From JABCPE02 sp963506915 (GTDB taxonomy: Bacteria > Bacteroidota > Bacteroidia > Flavobacteriales > Weeksellaceae): a DNA stretch of 64,000 nucleotides. The DNA lies in the NCBI GenBank assembly GCA_963506915.1, contig CAUORE010000003.1:12314-76313 (forward strand), in the 5' to 3' direction. The notes under the pieces are model-generated. The model did no database searches and had not been told where the DNA came from. It worked only from the letters and a program-made list of their open reading frames with translations. Numbering within the stretch: position 1 is the stretch's first letter; each line of letters begins with the position of its first letter. Shown here piece by piece: positions 16,141-24,081 of the stretch. The position numbers were made by a program, and so were the translations under genes.

Positions 16141-16699
16141 ATTGTCACTTCTCATCATCATTTCATGCCTTTTTGTTTTTTCCTGCTCTAAAAAAGAGAC
16201 TGAAGAAATGAGTGATTTGGATAAAATAAAACACCATAACAAAACTTCCTATCCTTCTATAAAAATGGATAGTGCGCAGGCAATCAATAACATCACAAAA
16301 CAAAAAATACAGGAACTACTAGACCTTTCTGCTATCTATGCCTCTGGGAATAGGAATACAGGAGTAGATTCACTGATTTATAACCAAATCAACAGCTATT
16401 TTTTATCGCCTGATTCTATTAAAACAAAGCCTCTCATTGCTGAGCTGGATAGTTTAAGGGTAAAAAATATTCGGGTTATAAATCTTGATATCGATAAACA
16501 AATTACCGATAAAGACACTCTTAATATCGCTAATTTTACAGTTGAGTATATAACAAAAGACAGAAAAAGTATTGGCTTTTTTGATAAAAAAGCCAGCTAT
16601 ATTCTCAAAAAATCTCCTGTGAAATTCGTGAAAGAATTCAAGTTCTACTTTATTGATTTTGACATAAAAGACAGCACTTCTGTAGGAGTTACCAAGTAA
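16127..16699 (+). CDS. Lipoprotein of unknown function
   Basis: This predicted lipoprotein has 190 residues. The ATG at 16127 yields a textbook lipoprotein signal, MKKIKLSLLIIISCLFVFSC, with Cys20 or the Cys in FVFSCSKK as the lipid-bearing residue. A longer frame from 16070 would hide this signal and is rejected. The mature protein is a single soluble domain without a recognised motif. It overlaps the preceding membrane-anchored gene by 14 bases and ends 55 bases inside the convergent 5-FTHF cyclo-ligase gene. The pair probably acts together at the inner membrane and periplasm. Confidence 0.7.
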   Translation: MKKIKLSLLIIISCLFVFSCSKKETEEMSDLDKIKHHNKTSYPSIKMDSAQAINNITKQKIQELLDLSAIYASGNRNTGVDSLIYNQINSYFLSPDSIKTKPLIAELDSLRVKNIRVINLDIDKQITDKDTLNIANFTVEYITKDRKSIGFFDKKASYILKKSPVKFVKEFKFYFIDFDIKDSTSVGVTK

Positions 16700-17226
16700 T
16701 CCAAGGAAACATCCTGCTCAGAAACATTTGATATCAATACTGTTGGTGGGAAAAAACCAACTCCTACTTTTAGGGTATTGTGGTCTATTTTTGAGAAAAA
16801 CATATCATAAAAGCCTTTGCCATAGCCCACTCTATTTCCCTGATTATCACAATATAACAGCGGCGTTATAACGATATCATATTTAATATCTTCCACAAAA
16901 TCATCCTCTGGCTCTAGAATTTCCCAGTCGTTTTCTTTCAGTGGTGTATCTGGTTTCAGCTGGATTGTTTTTATTTCGTTTTGTGCCATTTTAGGAACAA
17001 ATACCGATATTCCTTTATCCCAAAAATATTTGATAAAATCCCAAGTAGAAACTTCATTTTTCTGTTTAATTGGAAGGAAAATATGCACATTTTTAACTTT
17101 TGACATATCAAACGCTCCCAAAAACTGCTTAAAAATACTTTCGGACAAATCCTCCACCTCTGCAGAAGACATGGATTTTCTTTTTCCCGTGTAGATTTTT
17201 CTGAGTTCTGACTTTGGTAATTTCAT
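16645..17226 (-). CDS. 5-formyltetrahydrofolate cyclo-ligase
   Basis: This enzyme of 193 residues converts 5-formyl-THF to 5,10-methenyl-THF with ATP hydrolysis. The N-terminal basic motif LRKIYTGKRKSMS and the C-terminal signature RVGYGKGFYDMFF, with preceding LLYCDNQGN, are those of the family. Its 3' end overlaps the convergent lipoprotein gene by 55 bases. It is upstream of secA on the same strand, with a weak hairpin in the 49-base gap. Confidence 0.9.
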   Translation of the reverse strand: MKLPKSELRKIYTGKRKSMSSAEVEDLSESIFKQFLGAFDMSKVKNVHIFLPIKQKNEVSTWDFIKYFWDKGISVFVPKMAQNEIKTIQLKPDTPLKENDWEILEPEDDFVEDIKYDIVITPLLYCDNQGNRVGYGKGFYDMFFSKIDHNTLKVGVGFFPPTVLISNVSEQDVSLDYLVTPTEVLSFMSKSIK

Positions 17227-17239
17227 TTTATAAAGGAAA

Positions 17240-17263
17240 GAGCAGCCATAAATTCAGCTGCTC
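17240..17263 (-). terminator. Hairpin after secA, weak terminator
   Basis: GAGCAGC / GCTGCTC with a 10-base loop lies in the gap between the end of secA and the start of the 5-FTHF cyclo-ligase gene. On the minus strand it is followed by TTTCCTTT, so termination may be partial and allow read-through. Confidence 0.5.
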
Positions 17264-17275
17264 CTTTTTATTGTT

Positions 17276-20200
17276 TTAACTGTTATTTACTGGCATTTCA
17301 CCTTTAAATAAGAATGAAACGATTTGTTTATTTACATTGTCTACCATCTCGCTAAACAAATGGAAAGATTCCTGTTTGTAGATTACCAGCGGGTCTTTCT
17401 GCTCATAAACAGCACCTTGTGAAGAACGGCGAAGATCATCCATCTCTCTCAAATGCAATTTCCAGTTTTCATCGATAATTGCAAGAGAAATATTCTTCTC
17501 AAAATCTGTAATCAAACTGTCACAATGGCTCTCATACGCTTCTTTCAGGTCTGTCACGATATTCAGCATTCTATGTCCATCCGAGAACGGCACCTGAATA
17601 TTCTTAAATAAAGAACCTTGCTGATTATACACATTCTCAATAATAGGGAATGTTTTCTCTTTCAACACTTGAAGTTTCATTTTGTAATCTTCAGATGCTT
17701 TTTGATAAACAATATCCACTAATTCTGACACTTGTTTATTCTTAAATTCCTCCTCAGAAACAGGCACTTCCATAGTGAAATACTTGATTACTTCATACTC
17801 AAATGTTTTGTAATCAGCTGTTGGTTTAGTTTGTGATACGATAGCAGCAGCAGTATCGTAGATCATATTTTCTATATCATACTTCAGATGGTCTCCAAAG
17901 AGTGCATTTTTTCTTCTCTTATAGATTACATCTCTCTGCTTGTTCATCACATCATCATACTCTAGCAATCTTTTTCTGATACCGAAGTTATTCTGCTCTA
18001 CTTTTTTCTGAGCTCTTTCGATAGATTTTGTGATGATAGAACTTTGGATATATTCTCCTTCTTTATGTCCCATTCCATCCATTATTCTTGCAATTCTCTC
18101 CGAACCAAAGAGACGCATCAAGTTATCTTCCAAAGAAACATAGAACTGAGAACTTCCTGGATCTCCCTGACGACCCGCACGACCTCTAAGCTGTCTGTCC
18201 ACACGGCGTGAATCATGTCTTTCGGTACCGATAATCGCCAATCCTCCTGCTTTTTTCACTTCGTCTTGCAGTTTGATATCCGTTCCACGCCCCGCCATAT
18301 TAGTTGCTATAGTAACTACACCTGGTTTACCAGCCTCCGCTACGATTTCTGCTTCTTTTTTATGCAGTTTAGCATTCAATACTTGGTGTGGTATCTTTCT
18401 CAAACTCAACGCTCTAGAAAGTAATTGTGAAATTTCAACCGAAGTAGTTCCCACTAGCACAGGTCTTCCCTGAGCTGTAAGTCTTTCTATTTCTTCTATT
18501 ACAGCATTATATTTTTCTCTGTTGGTTTTATATACCAAATCTTGTTTGTCTATTCTCTGAATTGGCCTATTGGTAGGGATAACAACCACATCTAGTTTAT
18601 AAATTTGCCAAAACTCTCCTGCCTCTGTTTCCGCCGTACCTGTCATTCCAGACAATTTGTTATACATACGGAAATAGTTTTGTAGAGTGATGGTAGCGAA
18701 AGTCTGAGTTGCCGCCTCGATTTTCACATTTTCTTTAGCCTCTATAGCTTGGTGAAGTCCATCTGAATAACGACGACCTTCCATAATACGCCCTGTCTGC
18801 TCATCCACGATTTTTACCTCGCCATCCATCACCACATATTGGTCATCTTTTTCGAAAAGTGTGTAGGCTTTTAGTAATTGATTCAGTGTATGAACTCTTT
18901 CAGATTTAATTGCAAATTCTCTGAGTAATTCATCCTTTGCAGCAAATTCTTCTTCCTTAGAAAGGTTTTTAGCCTCTAGTTCTGCTATCTCTGTTCCTAT
19001 ATCCTGAAGAATGAAGAAATTAGGATCTGAGTTCCCTTGGGACATATATTCCACACCTTTGTCTGTAAGGTCTATCTGGTTATTCTTCTCATCAATCACG
19101 AAATACAAGTCCTTGTCCACTTTATGCATCTCACGGCTGTTGTCCTGCATGTATTGGGCTTCTGTTTTTTGAAGCAAAACTCGATTTCCATCCTCAGAAA
19201 GGAATTTTATCAAATGCTTGTTTTTTGGAAGACCTCTATATACTTGGAGTAATTTGAACCCTCCTTCTTTTGTATTTCCTTGTGCGATTAGTTTTTTAGC
19301 TTCATTAAAAATCGTAGAAACTACTTTTTTCTGAACCTCTACCACTCTATCCACAGATGGTTTTAGGACATCAAACTCGTGTCTATCACCCATAGGAACT
19401 GGCCCTGAAATAATCAAAGGTGTTCTCGCATCATCTATCAAAACAGAGTCCACCTCATCCACTACGGCGTAGTTTAGCTCTCTCTGAACTAGCTCATCAG
19501 GAGAGTTTACCATGTTATCTCTCAGATAGTCAAAACCAAATTCATTATTCGTTCCATAAGTAATGTCACACGCATATGCATTTCTTCTGGAATCTGTATT
19601 AGGTTGGTGATTATCGATACAGTCTATCGTAAGCTCATGGAATTGGTAAAGCGGTCCCATCCACGCAGAGTCCCTTTTCGCAAGGTAATCATTCACGGTA
19701 ACCACATGCACTCCTCTTCCTGGTAGCGCATTCAGATAAATAGGAAGTGTTCCTACCAATGTTTTTCCTTCTCCTGTTGCCATCTCTGCGATTTTTCCAC
19801 CATGCAATACAGCTCCTCCTATGAACTGTACATCATAATGCACCATATCCCATGTGATGTCAGCTCCTGCTGCGTTCCATTTATTTTTCCAAACAGCTTT
19901 GTCGCCTTGTATTTCTACAAAATCCTTTGTCGCTGCCAGCTCTCTATCTCTGTCTGTAGCCTGTACAACTATCTGTCCTTTCTCTGCCCAACGGCGCCCT
20001 GTGTCTTTAAGAACAGCGAAAGCCTCTGGAAGAATTTCATTAAGAACTTTTTCCTCTATTTGATAAGCATCTTTCTGTAATGTTTCTATTTTAGTAAATA
20101 ATGCTTCTTTTTCATCAATATTGGCAGTGGTTTTTATTTGTTCTTTTATCTGCTCTATTTGAGTGGATATATCTGCTGTCGCAGTTTTTATTTTTTCTCT

Positions 20201-20356
20201 AAACTCCCTGCTCTTTCCTCGCAGTTCATCATCAGAGAGCTCTTTGATTGCAGGCTCTACTTTCTTTATTTTTGCGACAATTTTACCAACTTCCTTTAGG
20301 TCTCTTTGGTTTTTATCTCCCAAAAAGCTCTTCAAAATTTTATTAAAAAAACTCAT
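17276..20356 (-). CDS. secA: Preprotein translocase ATPase SecA
   Basis: This is the motor ATPase of the Sec pathway, 1026 residues. It has Walker A MATGEGKT, the DEVD box (VVDEVDSVLIDDARTPLIISG), a preprotein cross-linking domain, the helicase motif ATNMAGRGTDIKL and the Q-R-GRAGRQGDPG motif. It is longer than the E. coli protein because of an N-terminal insertion (about residues 45-110) and a mid-protein insertion typical of Bacteroidota. The C-terminus ends FKGEMPVNNS and lacks the zinc-binding CxCxSGxxxKxC tail. It is preceded by a 113-base gap. Confidence 0.95.
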   Translation of the reverse strand: MSFFNKILKSFLGDKNQRDLKEVGKIVAKIKKVEPAIKELSDDELRGKSREFREKIKTATADISTQIEQIKEQIKTTANIDEKEALFTKIETLQKDAYQIEEKVLNEILPEAFAVLKDTGRRWAEKGQIVVQATDRDRELAATKDFVEIQGDKAVWKNKWNAAGADITWDMVHYDVQFIGGAVLHGGKIAEMATGEGKTLVGTLPIYLNALPGRGVHVVTVNDYLAKRDSAWMGPLYQFHELTIDCIDNHQPNTDSRRNAYACDITYGTNNEFGFDYLRDNMVNSPDELVQRELNYAVVDEVDSVLIDDARTPLIISGPVPMGDRHEFDVLKPSVDRVVEVQKKVVSTIFNEAKKLIAQGNTKEGGFKLLQVYRGLPKNKHLIKFLSEDGNRVLLQKTEAQYMQDNSREMHKVDKDLYFVIDEKNNQIDLTDKGVEYMSQGNSDPNFFILQDIGTEIAELEAKNLSKEEEFAAKDELLREFAIKSERVHTLNQLLKAYTLFEKDDQYVVMDGEVKIVDEQTGRIMEGRRYSDGLHQAIEAKENVKIEAATQTFATITLQNYFRMYNKLSGMTGTAETEAGEFWQIYKLDVVVIPTNRPIQRIDKQDLVYKTNREKYNAVIEEIERLTAQGRPVLVGTTSVEISQLLSRALSLRKIPHQVLNAKLHKKEAEIVAEAGKPGVVTIATNMAGRGTDIKLQDEVKKAGGLAIIGTERHDSRRVDRQLRGRAGRQGDPGSSQFYVSLEDNLMRLFGSERIARIMDGMGHKEGEYIQSSIITKSIERAQKKVEQNNFGIRKRLLEYDDVMNKQRDVIYKRRKNALFGDHLKYDIENMIYDTAAAIVSQTKPTADYKTFEYEVIKYFTMEVPVSEEEFKNKQVSELVDIVYQKASEDYKMKLQVLKEKTFPIIENVYNQQGSLFKNIQVPFSDGHRMLNIVTDLKEAYESHCDSLITDFEKNISLAIIDENWKLHLREMDDLRRSSQGAVYEQKDPLVIYKQESFHLFSEMVDNVNKQIVSFLFKGEMPVNNS

Positions 20357-20469
20357 AACTTATCTACACCAATAGTTTTTACCATTGGTTTTTGTATTTA
20401 TTTAACTATATTTCTGCTTTTTATATATAAATATAACAGAGAATCTGTAAGACTTTCTGTCATTATTTT

Positions 20470-20691
20470 TTAGTATTCGTCTTCATTCCAAAGGAAGTCT
20501 TCATCCGTTGGGTAGTCTGACCAAACCTCCTCTATGCTTTCGTAGATTTCTCCCTCATCCTCAATTGCTTGTAAATTTTCCACAACCTCCATCGGAGCTC
20601 CTGTTCTGATAGCATAATCAATCAACTCTGCTTTAGTCATCGGCCAAGGGGCATCACTAAGATAAGATGCCAATTCTAATGTCCAGTACAT
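20470..20691 (-). CDS. DUF2795 family small protein
   Basis: This 73-residue acidic protein resembles the DUF2795 family, which is widespread and of unknown function. The helical N-terminus WTLELASYLSDAPWPMTKAELIDYAIRTGAP matches the family core, and the C-terminus is rich in Asp/Glu/Tyr (ESIEEVWSDYPTDEDFLW). A minus-strand -7 box TAAATTTG (20712-20719) is located 21 bases before its ATG, overlapping the last codon of the epimerase gene, so it may have its own promoter. Confidence 0.8.
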   Translation of the reverse strand: MYWTLELASYLSDAPWPMTKAELIDYAIRTGAPMEVVENLQAIEDEGEIYESIEEVWSDYPTDEDFLWNEDEY

Positions 20692-20711
20692 ACTATTATT
20701 TTAATTTTCTA

Positions 20712-20719
20712 CAAATTTA
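20712..20719 (-). promoter_or_regulatory. Flavobacterial -7 box (TAAATTTG) for the DUF2795 gene
   Basis: The minus-strand sequence TAAATTTG matches TAnnTTTG and lies 21 bases upstream of the ATG. It overlaps the 3' end of the upstream epimerase gene. Confidence 0.45.
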
Positions 20720-21745
20720 ATGTTTTTTTCTCAAAAACCATTCCACAAATTTTTTTATGCCATTTTGGAAGTTTGTTTTTGGAGAGTATTTTACTAATGT
20801 TTTCGCTTTTGTAATATCGGCATTGGTTTTTTTGACATCACCAGGCTGCATAGGCAGTTTATCCAAAACCGCTTTCTTATCCAAATTCTGTTCAATTTCC
20901 GAGAGCATGTCTTTAAGCATAACCACCTCATTTTCACCAAGATTTATGATTTCATACACTCCTTGGTGATTCTCTAAATATTGGGCAGATTTAGCAATTC
21001 CATCTATAATATCATCTATAAAAGTGTAATCACGGGCAGTCATTCCGTCTCCATAGAATGGGATTTTTCCATTTTCGGAAATTATTTTAGTAAATTTATG
21101 AATAGCCAAATCAGGGCGCTGACGAGGCCCATAAACAGTGAAAAACCTCAGCTGAATCATATCTATTCCATACAAATGATGGTAAGTGTATCCTATAATT
21201 TCTACGCTTTTTTTAGTGGCAGCATAGGGAGAAATAGGGCGGTCTACATTATCTATTTCAGAAAAAGGAACTTTCTCATTATTACCATAAACACTTGATG
21301 ATGAAGCGCAAACAATTTTTTTAACTCCAAATTCTTTACAAAGTTCAAAGATATTCATAGAGCCTAATATATTGACCTCTGCATACTCCATAGGCCTCTC
21401 TATAGAAGGGCGCACACCAGCCAGAGCCGCCAAATGTATCACTACATCTATATGATGGTTTTGAAAAATTTGTTTCAAACCGTGTATATCCCGAATGTCT
21501 TGACAATACAACTGATAATTATTTGATTTTGTTTTGTTTATAAGATTTTGAATATCAGTTTCTTTATCTTTATACTCAAAACCTTCTGAAGAATTTACAC
21601 TCTCCAAAGTATTTTCTATTTTGATTTCGTAATGATAAAAATCATCAAAATTATCTACATTGATGACAGAATGTCCGTTTTTTAGCAAATATTCTGTCAG
21701 ATGCGAACCAATAAAACCACTTCCACCTGTAATGAGATATGTCAT
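20717..21745 (-). CDS. NAD-dependent sugar-nucleotide epimerase (UDP-glucuronate 4-epimerase-like)
   Basis: This extended short-chain dehydrogenase has 342 residues. It carries the NAD-binding motif TGGSGFIGSHL (residues 6-16), Ser-rich strand CASSSSVYG, the catalytic YxxxK as SPYAATKKS, and RFFTVYGPRQRPDLA, which is typical of the UDP-glucuronate/UDP-glucose 4-epimerase branch. It would interconvert glucuronate and galacturonate nucleotide sugars for surface polysaccharide. It is separated from the polysaccharide locus at 24082 by two unrelated genes and is the first gene of its unit. Confidence 0.85.
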   Translation of the reverse strand: MTYLITGGSGFIGSHLTEYLLKNGHSVINVDNFDDFYHYEIKIENTLESVNSSEGFEYKDKETDIQNLINKTKSNNYQLYCQDIRDIHGLKQIFQNHHIDVVIHLAALAGVRPSIERPMEYAEVNILGSMNIFELCKEFGVKKIVCASSSSVYGNNEKVPFSEIDNVDRPISPYAATKKSVEIIGYTYHHLYGIDMIQLRFFTVYGPRQRPDLAIHKFTKIISENGKIPFYGDGMTARDYTFIDDIIDGIAKSAQYLENHQGVYEIINLGENEVVMLKDMLSEIEQNLDKKAVLDKLPMQPGDVKKTNADITKAKTLVKYSPKTNFQNGIKKFVEWFLRKKH

Positions 21746-21773
21746 TTCATATTTTTTAGATATACAAAAGTAT

Positions 21774-21804
21774 AAAAAAAGAAGTTTCTTTTAAAAGAAA
21801 CTTC
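21774..21804 (-). terminator. Terminator of the YadA-head repeat gene
   Basis: A perfect 24-base palindrome, GAAGTTTCTTTT / AAAAGAAACTTC, is followed on the minus strand by seven T residues. It lies 24 bases past the stop codon of the repeat protein. Confidence 0.88.
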
Positions 21805-21827
21805 TATGCTTGTTGAATTTTATTTTT

Positions 21828-23156
21828 TTAGTGAAGAGAAACCCAATTAGAACCATCACACCCTTGGAATTTCTTTAATGAAGATTCATAGCGGATAGCT
21901 CCTTCATTAGCCGTTGAGCAAGACGCTGTAGTTCCTCCTACTCTGATGTCTCCATTAACATCTAATTTTGCCTGAGGAGTATAAGTCCCCACTCCTACTT
22001 TTGGCCCTGTTGCTGTACTATTTCCTAAAACGATAGTATTATCTGTTGTTGGTGTAATGCCATGACCTATAGCAATGATATTATCTAATGATGCTGTATC
22101 TGTACCATCTCCAGAATTTCCTATACTAATATTCCCGTTTCCATTATCTATATAAGAACCTCCTGTTCCTATTACAGTATTATAACTTCCATCTACAATT
22201 TGGTTAGCAGAATTATATCCTAAAGCAATATTATAAGAACCTGTTAAATTTAGAGGCATGGTATTATATCCAAATGCCATATTATATCCACCATCGATAT
22301 TTCGTGAAAGAGCTCCATTACCAACCGCCATATTAGCTTGCCCTATTGTGTTTGCTTCAAGAGCATTCAGACCAATAGCAAAGTTATTATCTGCATCTAC
22401 ATTTTGTCTGAGTGTATTTGGCCCAAGAGCAATATTATTTTTCCCTTTTTTGTTATTAGTAAGAGCCTCTCCTCCTATGGCAACATTATTAGTTCCCTCT
22501 GTATTAAGATTTAATGCTGTGATACCAATAGCAATATTATTATCTGCTTCTGTATTTTGTGTAAGAGTATTAGTTCCAATAGCAATATTATTCTTTCCTT
22601 TAGTATTTCTTATAAGAGCATTGGTACCTATAGCAATAGCTCCACTCCCTAAAGTGTTTTTCAGAAGAGCACTAGCACCTACTGCAATATTATTTGACCC
22701 AGTATTCGCATTAAGACTTCCTTTTCCTATTCCTATATTATTGCTCCCTGCAGGAAGTGAAGTTCCATTTTTTCCAGCATCCATGGTTATATGATTCCCT
22801 CTTCCTACATATCTAAGGTCATTAAGAGGAATCCATTTTAAAGCTGTATTATTCCAATAATAGAATCCCTCATCTGTTACATATTCATGCTTGTCTGCCT
22901 GGTCTGGTGTTGGCATAGTGTCAGTAAGATAAACAAGTACTGAATGTTGATGTCCTCCAAAATCTGCATCTCCTGACATAGTTTTCATTTCGGCTGCAGT
23001 TACTCTTGGTATCAAGATACCTTTTATGTTATCTACTGAACTACCATTGATATCCAATGTAGATTTAGGAGTGTCTGTATTAACTCCAACTCTTCCTTTT
23101 TGTGCATAAATGTTTGTCAATCCTACAAACCCTAGTAAAATAAATATCCTTTTCAT
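21828..23156 (-). CDS. Secreted YadA-head-type repeat protein
   Basis: This 442-residue protein has a signal peptide (MKRIFILLGFVGLTNIYAQ). The N-terminal domain starts GRVGVNTDTPKSTLDINGSS, a start often seen in Bacteroidota adhesin or fibre-like proteins. Residues of about 135 to 370 are about fifteen repeats of roughly 14-16 residues (units such as NNIAIGTNALTQNTEAD), the left-handed beta-roll of trimeric autotransporter heads. The C-terminal part has KLDVNGDIRVGG and a Cys pair (TASCSTANEGAIRYESSLKK, then FQGCDG). No YadA membrane anchor is present, so it is probably secreted or held by other means. Its role is likely adhesion or a surface fibre. Confidence 0.8.
   Translation of the reverse strand: MKRIFILLGFVGLTNIYAQKGRVGVNTDTPKSTLDINGSSVDNIKGILIPRVTAAEMKTMSGDADFGGHQHSVLVYLTDTMPTPDQADKHEYVTDEGFYYWNNTALKWIPLNDLRYVGRGNHITMDAGKNGTSLPAGSNNIGIGKGSLNANTGSNNIAVGASALLKNTLGSGAIAIGTNALIRNTKGKNNIAIGTNTLTQNTEADNNIAIGITALNLNTEGTNNVAIGGEALTNNKKGKNNIALGPNTLRQNVDADNNFAIGLNALEANTIGQANMAVGNGALSRNIDGGYNMAFGYNTMPLNLTGSYNIALGYNSANQIVDGSYNTVIGTGGSYIDNGNGNISIGNSGDGTDTASLDNIIAIGHGITPTTDNTIVLGNSTATGPKVGVGTYTPQAKLDVNGDIRVGGTTASCSTANEGAIRYESSLKKFQGCDGSNWVSLH
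22040..22760 (-). repeat. Tandem repeats of 42-48 bases encoding the YadA-type beta-roll
   Basis: About fifteen degenerate direct repeats, each encoding NNIAIGxxAL-like units, cover this stretch. The adjacent units around 22380-22660 are the most alike at DNA level, which indicates duplication by slippage or recombination. Confidence 0.75.
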
Positions 23157-23176
23157 TATCTTTTTTTTACAAAGGG

Positions 23177-23184
23177 CAAATGTA
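23177..23184 (-). promoter_or_regulatory. Flavobacterial -7 box (TACATTTG) for the repeat protein
   Basis: The minus-strand TACATTTG matches TAnnTTTG and lies 20 bases upstream of the ATG at 23156. No -33 TTG is seen at the expected distance. Confidence 0.5.
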
Positions 23185-23233
23185 TGAAAAAAATAATAAT
23201 TTCATGACTTTCTATTTCTATTCATAAAATTTA

Positions 23234-23241
23234 TATTTTTG
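23234..23241 (+). promoter_or_regulatory. Flavobacterial -7 box (TATTTTTG) for the DUF2797 gene
   Basis: TATTTTTG matches TAnnTTTG and ends on the G of a GTG at 23241 that otherwise looks like a start codon. The ATG at 23259 follows 17 bases later. Confidence 0.5.
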
Positions 23242-23258
23242 TGTTTATAAAAAAGAAG

Positions 23259-24050
23259 ATGTTATTCAGAGGACAAATCGATAAAATGATAACTCAACTT
23301 GCTGAACCTGTGCAATATTATCTAAATATTTCAGGAGACATCATACACCTAAATGAGTTATTTGGAAAGAAAATAAGCATACAACACATTGGTTATCAAT
23401 GTATAGAATGCGGAAGCAGCGAACCCGTTTTCCGAATGGGATTTTGTAAAAAATGTTTTTTTGAAAGCCCTTTCGCCAGCGACTCCATCTTAAAACCAGA
23501 GCTTTCCACTGCTCATCTCGGTATAGAGGAGCGAAATTTGGAAATAGAAAAAAACATTCAACTTCAGCCTCATATTGTATATTTGGCATATACAGGTGAT
23601 GTAAAGGTGGGCGTAACCCGCGAAAGCCAAATCCCAACGCGATGGATAGACCAAGGCGCTACATTTGCCCTGCCCATAGCACGAACAGAAAACCGCTATG
23701 AAGCAGGCGTGATAGAAGTTGCTCTGAAACAACATATTTCAGATAAAACCAACTGGCGAAAAATGCTACAAAATGAGTATGAAGACGAGATTGATTTAAT
23801 TGATTTTAGAAATAAAATAGAGAGTCTTTTTCCTGTAGAAAGTAGAAAATTCGCCATCAATGAAGAAAAAATCTGGAAAATAGATTTTCCCTACACTGCT
23901 TCTGAGAAAATTTCGGCTTTCACCTTGGACAAACATCCTAAATTTAGTGGTATTTTACAAGGAATAAAAGGACAATATCTTTGTTTCCAAGACGGAAATG
24001 TCATCAACATAAGAAACCACGAAGGCTATGTAGTTGATATTGAAATATAA
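23259..24050 (+). CDS. DUF2797 family protein with zinc finger
   Basis: This 263-residue protein of the DUF2797 family has a four-Cys zinc-binding site, CIECG and CKKCFFE, near residues 48-75. The following domain reads IVYLAYTGDVKVGVTR...IPTRWIDQGA...ENRYEAGVIEVALK and SDKTNWRKML. This layout (a Tyr-rich strand, a KVG strand, an Arg and a helix with a Glu) resembles the GIY-YIG nuclease fold; this is my inference. The start is the ATG at 23259, since the GTG at 23241 overlaps the promoter box. A hairpin terminator lies at the stop codon. Confidence 0.78.
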   Translation: MLFRGQIDKMITQLAEPVQYYLNISGDIIHLNELFGKKISIQHIGYQCIECGSSEPVFRMGFCKKCFFESPFASDSILKPELSTAHLGIEERNLEIEKNIQLQPHIVYLAYTGDVKVGVTRESQIPTRWIDQGATFALPIARTENRYEAGVIEVALKQHISDKTNWRKMLQNEYEDEIDLIDFRNKIESLFPVESRKFAINEEKIWKIDFPYTASEKISAFTLDKHPKFSGILQGIKGQYLCFQDGNVINIRNHEGYVVDIEI

Positions 24051-24079
24051 AAAAGAGCAATTTTTCATTGCTCTTTTTT
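24048..24079. terminator. Terminator between DUF2797 gene and wzc
   Basis: The stem AAAAAGAGCAA / TTGCTCTTTTT with a short loop (TTTTCA) follows the stop codon and is flanked by A and T runs. It can serve both the plus-strand DUF2797 gene and the minus-strand polysaccharide operon. Confidence 0.85.
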
Positions 24080-24081
24080 GT

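Noticed and set aside
22258..22794. Frame of 178 residues on the plus strand, rich in Pro, Ala, Ile and Leu
   Set aside because: It is antisense to the YadA-type repeats and owes its length to the repeat codon pattern. The minus-strand frame has a signal peptide, promoter and terminator.
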